A stretch of DNA of 64,000 bases from Agarivorans gilvus (GCF_001420915.1 NZ_CP013021.1:1064001-1128000), one strand, 5' to 3'. Shown: positions 35,870-45,435, numbered from the stretch's first letter. Numbers and translations are program-made. Notes: generated by a model from the sequence alone, not told the origin.

Positions 35870-36295
35870 TCAACTGGCTTGGCCTTTCATCTTATTACGT
35901 AAGCTAAGCAACAGCTCAGCTTCAGCCTTAGGCAGTTCGCATTCACGCATCACTTCATCGAGATCAGCGCCTAATTCAACCAGTTTTACTGCGCGGGTAT
36001 ACAGCTTACTATCGGCATCTTGAGACTGGATTTGTGAGGTGCGCAAAAAGACTTGCTCAACTTGTTCACTCTGTCTTTCCAGCTCTTGCACAAAAGATAC
36101 GTTAGCTTCGTGAAGTTCTTCCAACTGCCGCTCAACTAAGCGATGAGACTGAAGCAAGTTTTTGGTCAAAACTTCCAAGCTTTGTATTTTTTTCTGGCCT
36201 AGTTCAGACTGCTTTTTGGCCTGATGACTAAACCAAGCAGCCCCAGCCAAACAAACTAAGGCAAGCCCTAGGGCAATAACACTAATCCAGTCCAT
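35870..36295 (-). CDS. DUF2802 protein at the end of the chemotaxis operon
   Basis: 141 residues: N-terminal membrane anchor (~5-22), a long coiled coil (~24-90, Gln/Glu/Leu rich) and a C-terminal helix-turn-like segment VKLVELGADLDEVMRECELPKAEAELL, the DUF2802 pattern. It starts directly after the cheW stop. The family is conserved between cheW and ccmA in many polarly flagellated Gammaproteobacteria, but its role is not known to me. Confidence 0.82.
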   Translation of the reverse strand: MDWISVIALGLALVCLAGAAWFSHQAKKQSELGQKKIQSLEVLTKNLLQSHRLVERQLEELHEANVSFVQELERQSEQVEQVFLRTSQIQSQDADSKLYTRAVKLVELGADLDEVMRECELPKAEAELLLSLRNKMKGQAS

Positions 36296-36784
36296 TTATA
36301 AGGAACTTAACTCATCCCACTCATCGTCGGAAAGTAGTTTGTTTAAATCAACAAGGATCAACAATTGTCCATCACGGTTACTCACGCCTTGAATGAACTT
36401 AGCACTTTCTTCGGTACCCACATTTGGCGCAGTATCTATTTCAGAAGAGCGTAGATATACCACTTCTGCAACACTATCCACCAAGATACCAATCACCTGA
36501 GATTCGGCTTCAATAATAACAATTCGAGAATTTTCAGTGATTTCTGCAGAAGGCAGACCAAAGCGTGAACGGGTATCAATAACGGTAACCACGTTGCCGC
36601 GCAAGTTGATAATCCCCAATACGTAATCAGGGGCACCGGGAACCGGAGCAATTTCGGTATAACGTAGCACTTCTTGTACTTGCATCACGTTAATACCATA
36701 AGTTTCATTTTCTAGCTGAAAAGTCACCCATTGAAGCACTTCGTCTTCGGCAATGTTTTCTGCGATGTTACGCTGCTCGCTCAT
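36296..36784 (-). CDS. cheW: Chemotaxis coupling protein CheW
   Basis: 162 residues from the ATG at 36784, 8 bases after AAAGGA; an ATG two codons earlier is too close to it. A single CheW/SH3-like domain: QWVTFQLENETYGINVMQVQEVLR, VPGAPDYVLGIINLRGNVVTVID and VDSVAEVVYL. It links receptors to CheA. The 130 bases before it, after parP, could carry a promoter. Confidence 0.95.
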   Translation of the reverse strand: MSEQRNIAENIAEDEVLQWVTFQLENETYGINVMQVQEVLRYTEIAPVPGAPDYVLGIINLRGNVVTVIDTRSRFGLPSAEITENSRIVIIEAESQVIGILVDSVAEVVYLRSSEIDTAPNVGTEESAKFIQGVSNRDGQLLILVDLNKLLSDDEWDELSSL

Positions 36785-36921
36785 CTGCATGTCCTTTTAG
36801 TGTTCTTGAGTCCAACCGGATCTCGCAACTGATACTCTTCAGTATATATCATATCTTATAAAACTAAATGGCGGATTTTCCTAGCCTTTCAAGACAAGAA
36901 GACTACCCACCTCCCACTATT

Positions 36922-37727
36922 TTAGCGCCCTTCGATATCTACGCCATTACTCAACATCGCTTGCAATTCTTCAACATGCAACAGAGCGCACATTTTTTGT
37001 TTTACCATGCCTGCTAACCAAGGCCTTTTACCTGGCTGACTACGCCATTTCACATCTTCTTTATTTAAACGCTCAGTACCTAATAATTTTTCACAGCTAA
37101 GCCCCCACGGGGTTTCACCTAACATTACTAGGTATTTATAACTAGGTTCGAAGGGCTGACCAGGCATGACCCATTTAGCCGTGTCAACTACCGATAACTT
37201 TTGCTCGCGCTCAATCATGATGCCAGAGAACCAAGCAGGCTTACCAAATAGAGGGCTCACCTCAGTAATGCGATGAATACCGCCTAAATTGGTGAGAGGC
37301 ACCCCAAAGGTGACACCTGCTACTTCAAAGAATAGCACCTGAAACTCATTGTCTGTCTCAATATTTTGCCATTCACTTGCACTCTCTTGCACAAGCGCTT
37401 GCTGCTCGACTTGCGTCTCTAGTTCCGGCTCTGCCTGCTGCACTTGCGGTTCTGCGACTTCTATTTCCGGAGCTGGCTCTGGCTCGAGAGCTTGTTCGGG
37501 CAATTCCTTGATAGGTAGCAAGGCATTCTTGGCCTCAGCTTCGGCTACCGCCGCAACACGTTGCTCGGCTTCGGCGAACAAAGTGGCTAATGGTTTGGTT
37601 TGCGGTTTAGGCGCGGGTTCAGCTTTTTGCTCGGGCGGCTGACTCGGCGCTAAAGGCTCGCTGGATTCACTTAACAGTGAATCAAAATAGTCCCCAGCGC
37701 TTGTTCCATTAATTTGTCGCTATTCAT
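36922..37727 (-). CDS. parP: ParP-like CheW-domain protein for polar array placement (one frameshift)
   Basis: The ATG at 37727 overlaps the parC stop (ATGA), but the frame closes after 18 codons. One base missing from the C4 run 37692-37695 (coding G) restores MEQALGDYFDSLLSESSEP and a 268-residue protein. It has a Pro/Glu/Gln-rich linker (~40-125) and a C-terminal CheW-like (AIF) domain (FQVLFFEVAGVTFGVPLTNL, ~135-265). In Vibrio, ParP works with ParC to hold CheA arrays at the pole. Gene order cheAB-(mot)-parC-parP-cheW supports the name. Confidence 0.85.
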
Positions 37728-38509
37728 AACAGCCCCTGGTCATCTCTCATCTGCATGAGGTGGGCCAATAAGGTTTGATAGGCAAACACTCCTCGGCAAT
37801 TTTTTATATGGTAAGACGGTGGAGTATGGCGCAAGCTGGCATCACGAAATTTAGTATCAATGGGGATCACTGAATTCCAGATATTATTTGGATAAGTCTC
37901 TTGTAGCTCTTTTAGGGCAGCTAAAGAAGCACGAGTACGCTTGTCATACATAGTAGGCACAACAGTATAACGTAAACGCTCAGGACAAGAGCGCTGCATA
38001 ATCGCCAGAGTTTTAACCATGCGCTCCAAGCCTTTGATCGCCAAAAACTCGGTTTGCACGGGAACCAGCACTCTGTCACTGGCAGCTAGGGCATTGACCA
38101 TCATAACCCCCAACACCGGTGGGCAATCAATCAGTACGTAATCGTAACGTTGTTCCACGCGCGCCAGAATACGTTTAAGAATTAAGCCCATGCCTTCACG
38201 TTGCCCAAGCACCTTATCAAGAGTAGCTAAAGCCATACTGGCAGGAATTAAATCTAAATTATCAAATGCGGTAGACTGAATGCTGTGATTGACCATTGCA
38301 TCATCTAATTGGCTATTTTGATATAACTCATACAGAGTGCCTTGCACACTATCCACGTCAAAACCTAAATAGCTGGTTAATGAAGCGTGAGGGTCGGTGT
38401 CGAGCAATAATACGCGCTTTCCTTGTTGCGCCAACAGTCCGGCTAAAGAAATAACGGTGGTCGTTTTACCCACTCCACCTTTTTGATTTGCCACTGTCCA
38501 AACTTTCAC
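37724..38509 (-). CDS. parC: ParA-family ATPase ParC (polar positioning of chemotaxis arrays)
   Basis: 261 residues from a GTG that overlaps the motD stop. Deviant Walker A KGGVGKTTT (~10-18) with the signature Lys, Walker A' LLLDTDPHASLTSYLG, and Walker B VLIDCPPVLG (~120-129). MipZ/Soj-type positioning ATPase; not topoisomerase ParC despite the shared symbol. It recruits ParP and CheA to the old pole. It lies apart from any chromosomal parB, consistent with the chemotaxis role. Confidence 0.9.
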   Translation of the reverse strand: MKVWTVANQKGGVGKTTTVISLAGLLAQQGKRVLLLDTDPHASLTSYLGFDVDSVQGTLYELYQNSQLDDAMVNHSIQSTAFDNLDLIPASMALATLDKVLGQREGMGLILKRILARVEQRYDYVLIDCPPVLGVMMVNALAASDRVLVPVQTEFLAIKGLERMVKTLAIMQRSCPERLRYTVVPTMYDKRTRASLAALKELQETYPNNIWNSVIPIDTKFRDASLRHTPPSYHIKNCRGVFAYQTLLAHLMQMRDDQGLL

Positions 38510-39417
38510 TATGGTTCCTGCCTTGTTGTAAAACGCACTCCGCCGCCTTCTAAGGGTACTGCTAACATTGTCTCACTGTCAGGTTTTCGACGTTGTTTAG
38601 GTGCTAAAAGCTCTGGTTCAGCCACCTGTTCCCTAGGTTTTTCTTGCCATAAGTTTTGCGACAGTGCTATCACAACCCTGCGCTTAGCATTATCGGTATC
38701 CTCATTGGCATATTCAGCATAAGCTTCTAAAGCCAGTTGTGCAGGGTTGACCCCCCTTGCTTGCAACTCTCTTAATACCCGCGTGGCTCTAGCCGCAGAC
38801 AGCTCCCAGTTACTGGGATATAGTTCACTATCAATACTGTCTTCGTCGGTATAACCACGTACTCGAATATAGTTTTTTAACGGTCTTAACTGCTCGGCCA
38901 AGGTGTTAATTACTTGCTCTGCAGGCTTTAATAAATACGCACTGCCCTTAGCAAAAAACAAACGGCTATCTAGCTCTATGGTCAACCAATGTTGATCGTA
39001 ACTTACGACTATATCGTCGGTTTTCAAAAAGTCTTTAAATTCCTCTGCCAAATGTTCAGCCAATTGACCAAACTTCTCCGCGGGAAGCGTTGCAGGTTGG
39101 TCAATAATGGCCGCCTTGGCCTGAGTATCAGGGTTTGCACCTTGCTGTAGAATAGATTCACCCCAAGCTTGCTCCGTAGGACGAAGCTCACTTTGATTAA
39201 CATCGATAAGTGGCTCATCACTTAACTTAGCATCAAATAAACTAATGGCTTGCTGCCAACGTTGTTGCAATTCTGGATATTCCTGCTCGTTGGCCATCGC
39301 CATCGCATACAGCACGACAAACAGGGCAAACATCAGGGTCATATAATCGGCATAAGAGACTAGCCAACGCTCGGTACTGGCATTACGTTTAGCTTGGGTG
39401 GCATAACGGTGACGCAT
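38509..39417 (-). CDS. motD: Flagellar stator protein MotD (MotB family)
   Basis: 302 residues. Membrane segment with the proton/sodium-channel aspartate in WLVSYADYMTLMFALFVVLY (~19-38; Asp ~24). The plug/linker is long (~40-130), then an OmpA-like peptidoglycan-binding domain: YIRVRGYTDEDSID ... NWELSAARATRVLRELQARG (~175-235). The C-terminal ~45 residues form a charged tail. It pairs with MotC next to it. This is a second stator type found in cheB-linked loci, as in Pseudomonas. Confidence 0.9.
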   Translation of the reverse strand: MRHRYATQAKRNASTERWLVSYADYMTLMFALFVVLYAMAMANEQEYPELQQRWQQAISLFDAKLSDEPLIDVNQSELRPTEQAWGESILQQGANPDTQAKAAIIDQPATLPAEKFGQLAEHLAEEFKDFLKTDDIVVSYDQHWLTIELDSRLFFAKGSAYLLKPAEQVINTLAEQLRPLKNYIRVRGYTDEDSIDSELYPSNWELSAARATRVLRELQARGVNPAQLALEAYAEYANEDTDNAKRRVVIALSQNLWQEKPREQVAEPELLAPKQRRKPDSETMLAVPLEGGGVRFTTRQEP

Positions 39418-39418
39418 A

Positions 39419-40165
39419 CTAGCCCCTCTCCCAAGTAAAGCTAGCCAGACGACGCTGCACCTCTAAACTCCCTGCACCTTCTGCAATACACACTAAACCG
39501 GTCAGTGTCATTTCTTGATAAATGGCTCGCTCCCCTGCCAATGCACGCAACTTATTGGCTAAAGGTAAGAATACGAAGTTAGCAAAGCCCACTCCATAAA
39601 TGGTCGCCACGAAGGCCACCGCAATCCCTTGGCCTAATTGCTCGGGGCTAGTAAGAAATGCCATTGCTTGAATCAAACCTAACACCGCACCTAAAATGCC
39701 AACGGTAGGGCAATATCCGCCCATGGCCTCAAAGACCCCTGCTTGCTTTTCCAAGCGATTTTGCTCAAGATCCAATACATCTTCTAAAGATTGTTTTAAA
39801 TGCTGTGGCTCAGCACCATCAATGAGCATTTCAAGCCCCAACAAACTAAAAGGATCGGCAGACTGGCGATGCTTTTGCAGCACCAGATAACCATCTTTGC
39901 GAACGGTATGAGACCAGCTTAAAATGAGTTTAGATTGCCTAGCAAAATCAAAATTAGATTTTTGCCAAACCTTGGGAATGGACTTAATCGCCAATACAAA
40001 TTGTTCAGCAGGCGTTTGTAACATCACCGCGCCAATGGTACCGCCGACAACGATAATAAAGGCATGCAAATTGACTAAATCGCTAAGGCTACCGCCAGCC
40101 AAAGTATGGCCAAAGCCAACAGCAGAGAAGGCGAGTAATACGCCAGCTATGCTAAGTTTATCCAT
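39419..40165 (-). CDS. motC: Flagellar stator protein MotC (MotA family)
   Basis: 248 residues, four membrane segments. MotA/ExbB motifs: FIIVVGGTIGAVMLQTP (~36-52), a cytoplasmic loop (~60-145) and GGYCPTVGILGAVLGLIQAM (~149-168), then VAFVATIYGVGFANFVFLPLANKLR. It forms the ion channel of the motor with MotD. It overlaps cheB by 8 bases. Confidence 0.92.
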   Translation of the reverse strand: MDKLSIAGVLLAFSAVGFGHTLAGGSLSDLVNLHAFIIVVGGTIGAVMLQTPAEQFVLAIKSIPKVWQKSNFDFARQSKLILSWSHTVRKDGYLVLQKHRQSADPFSLLGLEMLIDGAEPQHLKQSLEDVLDLEQNRLEKQAGVFEAMGGYCPTVGILGAVLGLIQAMAFLTSPEQLGQGIAVAFVATIYGVGFANFVFLPLANKLRALAGERAIYQEMTLTGLVCIAEGAGSLEVQRRLASFTWERG

Positions 40166-41300
40166 TCCCTATTTCCGCGACGATAGCTTCAGAAAAGCTA
40201 TCTAAGGGCATCTGTTGCGATGCAAGACCCGCACTCGCGACCGCCTGCGGCATACCATAAACAACACATGAGGCTTCATCTTGTGCCCATATGGTCGAGC
40301 CTTGCTCTTTAAGTAAACGGCATCCGTCTCGTCCATCGGCTCCCATGCCAGTGAGTATCATCGCTAGTACATTTGATTGATGACTCTTAGCCAGTGAGGC
40401 AAAAGTAATATCCACACAGGGTTTATAGTTAACCTTGTCATTGCCATCGATCACTCTCAACCGGCCATATTGGCCTCGCCCTTCCACTAACATTTGTTTT
40501 CCGCCCGGCGCTAAATAAGCCCACCCAGGGCGCAACTCATCACCATCTTCCGCCTGCTTAACATTAATCCGCGACAGACTGTTTAAACGCTGAGCAAAAG
40601 CTGCAGTGAATGTAGCTGGCATGTGTTGAATCAACAATATAGGTTTGGAAAAGCCCGCGGGTATTTGAGTCAAAATAGTTTGCAGTGCCACCGGCCCGCC
40701 GGTAGAGGTACCAATTGCCACTAACTTATAACGCTTACCAGAAGGTTTAAACTTAGCCCGCGGGGCCAATTTATCCGCGTCTTGGGCAGCATTAGCAATC
40801 GGTGATTTCAGAGGCGTACAGCCACGCGAAGAGGTAAGCGTAGACGGACGGGAACTGCGAGCGCTAGTCAGTGGGCTAACCGGCGTGCGCCGCGCCATGA
40901 CTCGACGCCTTGCAATCGCCTTAACACGCTGCTGTAGTAGGCTCACCGCCTCTTCTCTATCGCGAGCGATGTCTTCAAACTTTTTAGGAATAAAATCGAG
41001 AGCACCGGCTTCAAGTGCATCTAAGGTTGCCTTGGCGCCTTCATGAGTGAGCGAGGAAAACATCAGCACGGGTGTAGGATGCTTGGCCATAATTTGCTTT
41101 ACGGCCGTTATCCCATCCATCACTGGCATTTCTATGTCCATTGTAATTACATCAGGCTTTAAGCGCCCAACCATTTCAATGGCTTCTTGACCATTTTTTG
41201 CAGTATCAATAACCTCGAGTGAAGGGTCAGCGTTAATAATTTCGCTGACTCTTCGCCGAAAAAAACTCGAGTCATCAACAACTAATACTTTTATTGCCAT
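40158..41300 (-). CDS. cheB: Chemotaxis protein-glutamate methylesterase CheB
   Basis: 380 residues. Receiver domain (VLVVDDSSFFRRRV; phospho-Asp in ITMDIEMPVMDG ~54-65), a basic Ser/Thr linker (~135-185) and the CheB esterase domain with catalytic GTSTGGPVALQTIL (~197-210), LIQHMPATFTAAFAQRL and LTGMGADGRDG (~320-330). It demethylates receptors and is activated by CheA. 24 bases after cheA. Confidence 0.96.
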   Translation of the reverse strand: MAIKVLVVDDSSFFRRRVSEIINADPSLEVIDTAKNGQEAIEMVGRLKPDVITMDIEMPVMDGITAVKQIMAKHPTPVLMFSSLTHEGAKATLDALEAGALDFIPKKFEDIARDREEAVSLLQQRVKAIARRRVMARRTPVSPLTSARSSRPSTLTSSRGCTPLKSPIANAAQDADKLAPRAKFKPSGKRYKLVAIGTSTGGPVALQTILTQIPAGFSKPILLIQHMPATFTAAFAQRLNSLSRINVKQAEDGDELRPGWAYLAPGGKQMLVEGRGQYGRLRVIDGNDKVNYKPCVDITFASLAKSHQSNVLAMILTGMGADGRDGCRLLKEQGSTIWAQDEASCVVYGMPQAVASAGLASQQMPLDSFSEAIVAEIGNG

Positions 41301-41324
41301 GCTAAATTCTTCTTAAGATAACGC

Positions 41325-43442
41325 TTACATTTTTCGAGCGTAGCGTTTCAGTAAGCTGGGAATATCGAGTATTAGTGCAATTCGACCATCACTGGTAATT
41401 GTTGCTCCCGCCATACCGGGGGTGCCTTGTAACAATTGATCGAGAGCCTTAATCACCACTTCTTCTTGGCCAATTAAGTTATCAACAACAAAACCCACTT
41501 GCTGAGGACCAATTTGCACAACTACAACGTGCCCTTGTGATACTCGCTCACCAACTCGACCGTTACGATTCAACCAATCTTGCAAATAGAACAAAGGAAT
41601 AGCTTTGTCGCGAACGATGACCGTTTCTTGGCCATCAACCACATTGGTTTTAGTTAAATCTAAATTAAATATTTCGTTGACACTGGTTAGTGGTAAAGCA
41701 AAGGTTTGTTTACCCACATCTACCATTAAGGTCGGCAGAATAGCGAGAGTTAAAGGCACTTTAATTTGCAAAGTGGTGCCTTTACCCATAGCTGAGTCAA
41801 TATCCACCGTACCATTTAATTGCGTAATGCTGGTTTTAACCACATCCATACCCACACCGCGGCCAGAAATATCCGAAATTTCTGTTTTGGTGGAAAAGCC
41901 AGGCGCAAAAATTAAACTGTAGGCATCTTTATCCGACATTCTCGCCGCCGCATCGGCATCTAATACACCGCGCGAAATAGCGATTGATTTTAACTTCTCG
42001 GCATTCATACCTGCGCCATCATCTTCAATCATTAGTAAGATGTGGTCACCTTCTTGAGAAGCCGATAAACGGATAACACCGGTTCTAGGTTTACCTGCTG
42101 CAACACGGTCGTCGGGCATTTCAATACCATGGTCAACAGAGTTACGTACCAAGTGAACCAAAGGATCGGCTAAGGCCTCTACCAAGTTTTTATCTAAATC
42201 GGTATCTTCACCCACTAACTCAAGGTTAATGTCCTTTTTCAAGCTACGTGCTAAATCACGTACCACACGAGGGAAGCGACCAAACACCTTCTTGATTGGC
42301 TGCATTCGCGTTTTCATTACCGCCCCTTGCAAATCGGCTGTCACGACATCCAAGTTTGCAGTGGCTTTAGACATTTCTTCATCGTTGCTATTTAAGCCAA
42401 GACTAACTAAACGGTTGCGCACCAATACCAACTCACCCACCATATTCATGATTTCATCAAGGGTGCGAGTGTCTACCCGTACCGTTGTTTCACCATGAGG
42501 AGCGGCTTGCTTCGCCTTAGCCGGTTCAGCCTTAGCCGCAACGGGCTCGGGTTTACTGGGAGCAGGTATAGCCACTGGCGCTGGGCTAGCGGGTTTAGCG
42601 TTTGAACTGGCAGCCGGTGCTGGTTTGGCTGCAGCAGGTTTAGCTTCTGGAGCTTTACCTGCTCCATGCAGTTGATCTAGCAGACGCTCAAATTCATCGT
42701 CGTCAATTTCATCGCTATTGTTAGCCGCTGCAGGTGTAGCAGGCGTATCAGCTTTTGCCGGTGCTTTAGGCGCAGCTCCAGGCGCTTTAGTGCCATGCAG
42801 CTCGTCGAGCAATTTCTCAAACTCTTCGTCGGAAATGTCACCACTATCCGTCGAGCTCGCGGCAGAGGTGTCACTGGGCTTAGCAGGAGCAACTGGCGCA
42901 CTTGGCGACGCGGTTCCATGCAGTTCATCTAGTAAGCGCTCAAATTCGTCATCGGTAATTTCATCAATATTCGATGTATCTGAGACTTCATTAACGGGTT
43001 CTGGCTCAGGCTCAGGTTCTGGCTCTGGTTCTGGCTCTGTAGCATCGGCAGATGCTGGTTTAGCCAATTGATGTAGTCGTTCAATAATTTCTGGCGAGGC
43101 AGGAGTAAGCTCTTCACGAGCTTGAACCTGAGCAAACATATCGTTGACCGTGTCAAGAGCTTCGAGAATAACATCCATTAATTCAGAAGAAACACGCCTT
43201 CCACCATTACGCAGAGTGTCAAACACGTTCTCTGCGCCATGACAAACATCGACTAATTCAGTTAATGATAAAAATCCTGCGCCACCTTTTACCGTATGGA
43301 AACCACGGAAAATAGCATTAAGTAAATCACTATCATCTGGGCGCTTTTCCAAATCAACTAGCTGCTCAGATAGCTGCTCAAGGATCTCGGCCGCTTCAAC
43401 GAGAAAGTCTTGTAAGATGTCTTCATCTACATCAAACGACAT
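41325..43442 (-). CDS. cheA: Chemotaxis histidine kinase CheA
   Basis: 705 residues. P1 Hpt domain with HTVKGGAGF (His49); a long linker with an (EP)7 run (136-149), three copies of a D-E-F-E-R-L-L-D-E-L-H-G motif (162-177, 203-218, 246-260) and Ala/Pro/Lys-rich spacers; P3 dimerisation with MNMVGELVLVRNRL (~332-345); P4 kinase with N box HLVRNSVDHGIE, G1 IEDDGAGMN and G2 GRGVGMDVV; P5 CheW-like regulatory domain (~560-700). The linker stands where the P2 CheY-binding domain lies in E. coli. It sends phosphoryl groups to CheY and CheB. Confidence 0.97.
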   Translation of the reverse strand: MSFDVDEDILQDFLVEAAEILEQLSEQLVDLEKRPDDSDLLNAIFRGFHTVKGGAGFLSLTELVDVCHGAENVFDTLRNGGRRVSSELMDVILEALDTVNDMFAQVQAREELTPASPEIIERLHQLAKPASADATEPEPEPEPEPEPEPVNEVSDTSNIDEITDDEFERLLDELHGTASPSAPVAPAKPSDTSAASSTDSGDISDEEFEKLLDELHGTKAPGAAPKAPAKADTPATPAAANNSDEIDDDEFERLLDQLHGAGKAPEAKPAAAKPAPAASSNAKPASPAPVAIPAPSKPEPVAAKAEPAKAKQAAPHGETTVRVDTRTLDEIMNMVGELVLVRNRLVSLGLNSNDEEMSKATANLDVVTADLQGAVMKTRMQPIKKVFGRFPRVVRDLARSLKKDINLELVGEDTDLDKNLVEALADPLVHLVRNSVDHGIEMPDDRVAAGKPRTGVIRLSASQEGDHILLMIEDDGAGMNAEKLKSIAISRGVLDADAAARMSDKDAYSLIFAPGFSTKTEISDISGRGVGMDVVKTSITQLNGTVDIDSAMGKGTTLQIKVPLTLAILPTLMVDVGKQTFALPLTSVNEIFNLDLTKTNVVDGQETVIVRDKAIPLFYLQDWLNRNGRVGERVSQGHVVVVQIGPQQVGFVVDNLIGQEEVVIKALDQLLQGTPGMAGATITSDGRIALILDIPSLLKRYARKM
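42663..42959 (-). repeat. Three-copy motif repeat within the cheA linker
   Basis: The linker between P1 and P3 encodes ITDDEFERLLDELHGT, ISDEEFEKLLDELHGT and IDDDEFERLLDQLHG, spaced by ~41-43 residues of Ala/Pro-rich sequence. The amphipathic helical motif is conserved far better than its spacers, which suggests three docking helices. Confidence 0.9.
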
Positions 43443-43453
43443 GCGCTACTCCC

Positions 43454-44194
43454 TTAAAATCCTAAACTAGACAATAAATCGTCAACGTCATCCTGACCGT
43501 TAACCACATCGTCTCTTTGCTCTTTATTGATAATTGGCCCTTCAGCTTCAATAGCCGATTTACTTGGCTTTTGGCTCGCTGTGGCTTCTACTTTTTCATT
43601 ACCAAATAAAGTCAGCATTTCGACTAAGCTTTCTTCAACCTCTTGAACCAAAGTGATCACTTTACGAATCATTTGCCCGGTCAGGTCTTGGAAGTCTTGG
43701 GCCATCAGTATTTCAGTTAACATATGTCTTAGTTTATCGGCATTAACTGAAGAACTGTTGAGGAAAATATCGATTTGGTGACATAGCGCTTTAAACTGAC
43801 CAATCTCAATTCGCCTTTCCATCAAACTTTGCCATATTGGCATAATATTATTGATTTCATTGGTTAATTGATCAGCAATTGGCAAACCTGATTCTACCGC
43901 ATCCATGGTTTTATTTGCCGCTTGGTCGGTCATTTCAATCACATAATTCAAACGCTCTTTAGCGTCTGGGATTTCTTGATTGGCTAACTCATTAATTCGA
44001 ATATCGAGCTTAAATTCATTTAATGAATCATGAAGTTGACGGGTGAGCTGCCCAACCTTATCAAATAATAAATTGGCTTTGGGAGCACAAAGCTCACTCA
44101 CAAGTTGATTCGCCTCGGCGACATTTCCTTCTTCAAGTAGCCCCACCAAATTCTTGGCATCAGCTAATGAAATAATCGGAGTCTCTGTGCTCAC
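43454..44194 (-). CDS. cheZ: CheY-P phosphatase CheZ
   Basis: 246 residues, mostly helical. The catalytic segment reads LMAQDFQDLTGQMIRKVITL (~158-177), with the conserved Asp/Gln pair of CheZ, and the C-terminal DDVDDLLSSLGF (~235-246) is the CheY-binding peptide. It dephosphorylates CheY-P at the pole. 11 bases from cheA and 13 from cheY. Confidence 0.95.
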   Translation of the reverse strand: MSTETPIISLADAKNLVGLLEEGNVAEANQLVSELCAPKANLLFDKVGQLTRQLHDSLNEFKLDIRINELANQEIPDAKERLNYVIEMTDQAANKTMDAVESGLPIADQLTNEINNIMPIWQSLMERRIEIGQFKALCHQIDIFLNSSSVNADKLRHMLTEILMAQDFQDLTGQMIRKVITLVQEVEESLVEMLTLFGNEKVEATASQKPSKSAIEAEGPIINKEQRDDVVNGQDDVDDLLSSLGF

Positions 44195-44207
44195 GCAGCA
44201 TCCTTTA

Positions 44208-44579
44208 TTATTGTAATCTTTCGAAAATCTTATCTAACTTCTCTTTTAGAGTGGCAGCAGTAAACGGCTTAACAATGTAGCCATTTACACCAGCTTGCGC
44301 TGCTTCAATAATTTGTTCGCGCTTCGCTTCGGCAGTCACCATCAACACAGGAAGGTGAGCCAAACTTTCGTCTGCTCGAATATTTTTCAGCAGATCGATG
44401 CCTTCCATGCCCGGCATATTCCAGTCAGTGACAACAAACTCGAAGTCACCTCCTTTAAGCATGGGTAATGCAGTATTACCATCATCAGCTTCATGCGTAT
44501 TGTTGAAACCAAGATCTCTTAGCAAGTTTTTAATAATCCTTCTCATTGTTGAAAAGTCATCAACAACCAGAATTTTCAT
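44208..44579 (-). CDS. cheY: Chemotaxis response regulator CheY
   Basis: 123 residues from the ATG at 44579; the longer frame adds a non-conserved stretch. Single receiver domain: ILVVDDFSTMRRIIKNLLRD (acidic pair D7-D8), phospho-acceptor Asp52 in VTDWNMPGMEG, TAEAKREQI, and VKPF with the conserved Lys. CheY-P switches FliM/FliN. The 139 bases up to fliA contain a hairpin (AGCCTA/TAGGCT, 44620-44635) in the leader and AT-rich -10-like sequences, so cheY may have its own promoter. Confidence 0.96.
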   Translation of the reverse strand: MKILVVDDFSTMRRIIKNLLRDLGFNNTHEADDGNTALPMLKGGDFEFVVTDWNMPGMEGIDLLKNIRADESLAHLPVLMVTAEAKREQIIEAAQAGVNGYIVKPFTAATLKEKLDKIFERLQ

Positions 44580-44718
44580 ATTTTTATCCAAGGTACTTCC
44601 CCAGCAGGATGTTTTTGCAAGCCTAAACATAGGCTAAAACTTTATGTAATAAATATATTATGCCTTAATAAACACAATTTTAGTCCATCTTTTATCATAA
44701 TTGTAAGGATGAATTGCT

Positions 44719-45435
44719 CTATTGTGTCCAATCTCGCATTCGCGTTTTAACACGCGCTAAGGCCTGACTATGAATTTGACTCACTCTCGATTCGCTAACG
44801 CTCAAAACTTCACCAATTTCTTTCAGATTTAGTTCTTCGTCATAATACAGTGAAAGCACTAAGGCCTCTCGCTCGGGTAAACCTTTAATGCACTCAGCTA
44901 AAGATTGCTGAAAACGCTGATTGGCGAAGCCTTCAAAGGGACGATTTTGCTCGCGGCTCTCTTCATTAGATATAACATCTTCACTCACACCTAAGTCGTC
45001 AATACCTAAAATTCGTCCGCAGTTCACGTCAGCTAACATGGCGTGATATTCGCTTAAGCTCACGCCTAGCTTTTCAGCTACTTCGGCATCTTTTGCATCG
45101 CCGTTTTTCTGTTTTTCTACAGCGGCAATGGCATCGCTAATAGCGCGGCTATTCTTATGCACCGAACGCGGCACCCAATCGCCTCGACGAATTTCATCGA
45201 GCATTGCCCCACGAATTCTAATGCCCGCATAGGTTTCAAAGCTGGCGCCTTTAGAACCATCGAAATTACGAGCCGCTTCAATCAGCCCTATCATTCCCGA
45301 TTGAATTAAATCATCTACAAGCACACTCGCCGGTAGCCGCGCCATCAGGTGATGGGCGATACGTTTAACCAAATTTGCGTGGCGCTCCACCAAAAGATTA
45401 GTGTCGTTCGCGCTGGCATAAGCGGCAACTTTATT
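44719..45435 (-). CDS. fliA: Flagellar sigma factor FliA (sigma-28)
   Basis: 238 residues from the GTG at 45435, which overlaps the flhG stop; upstream there is only a TTG at 45468. The start VNKVAAYASANDTNLLVERHANLVKRIAHH matches the family opening in pattern. Sigma regions: 2 (LVDDLIQSGMIGLIEAARNFD ... FETYAGIRIRGAMLDEIR), 3 and 4 (EREALVLSLYYDEELNLKEIG ... SRVSQIHSQAL). It directs late flagellar genes. Confidence 0.96.
   Translation of the reverse strand, partial: NKVAAYASANDTNLLVERHANLVKRIAHHLMARLPASVLVDDLIQSGMIGLIEAARNFDGSKGASFETYAGIRIRGAMLDEIRRGDWVPRSVHKNSRAISDAIAAVEKQKNGDAKDAEVAEKLGVSLSEYHAMLADVNCGRILGIDDLGVSEDVISNEESREQNRPFEGFANQRFQQSLAECIKGLPEREALVLSLYYDEELNLKEIGEVLSVSESRVSQIHSQALARVKTRMRDWTQ

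Noticed and set aside
37724..38509. Chromosome-partition parA or topoisomerase parC
   Set aside because: Location between motD and parP in the chemotaxis operon and absence of parB favour the polar-array ParC ATPase; there is no topoisomerase domain.
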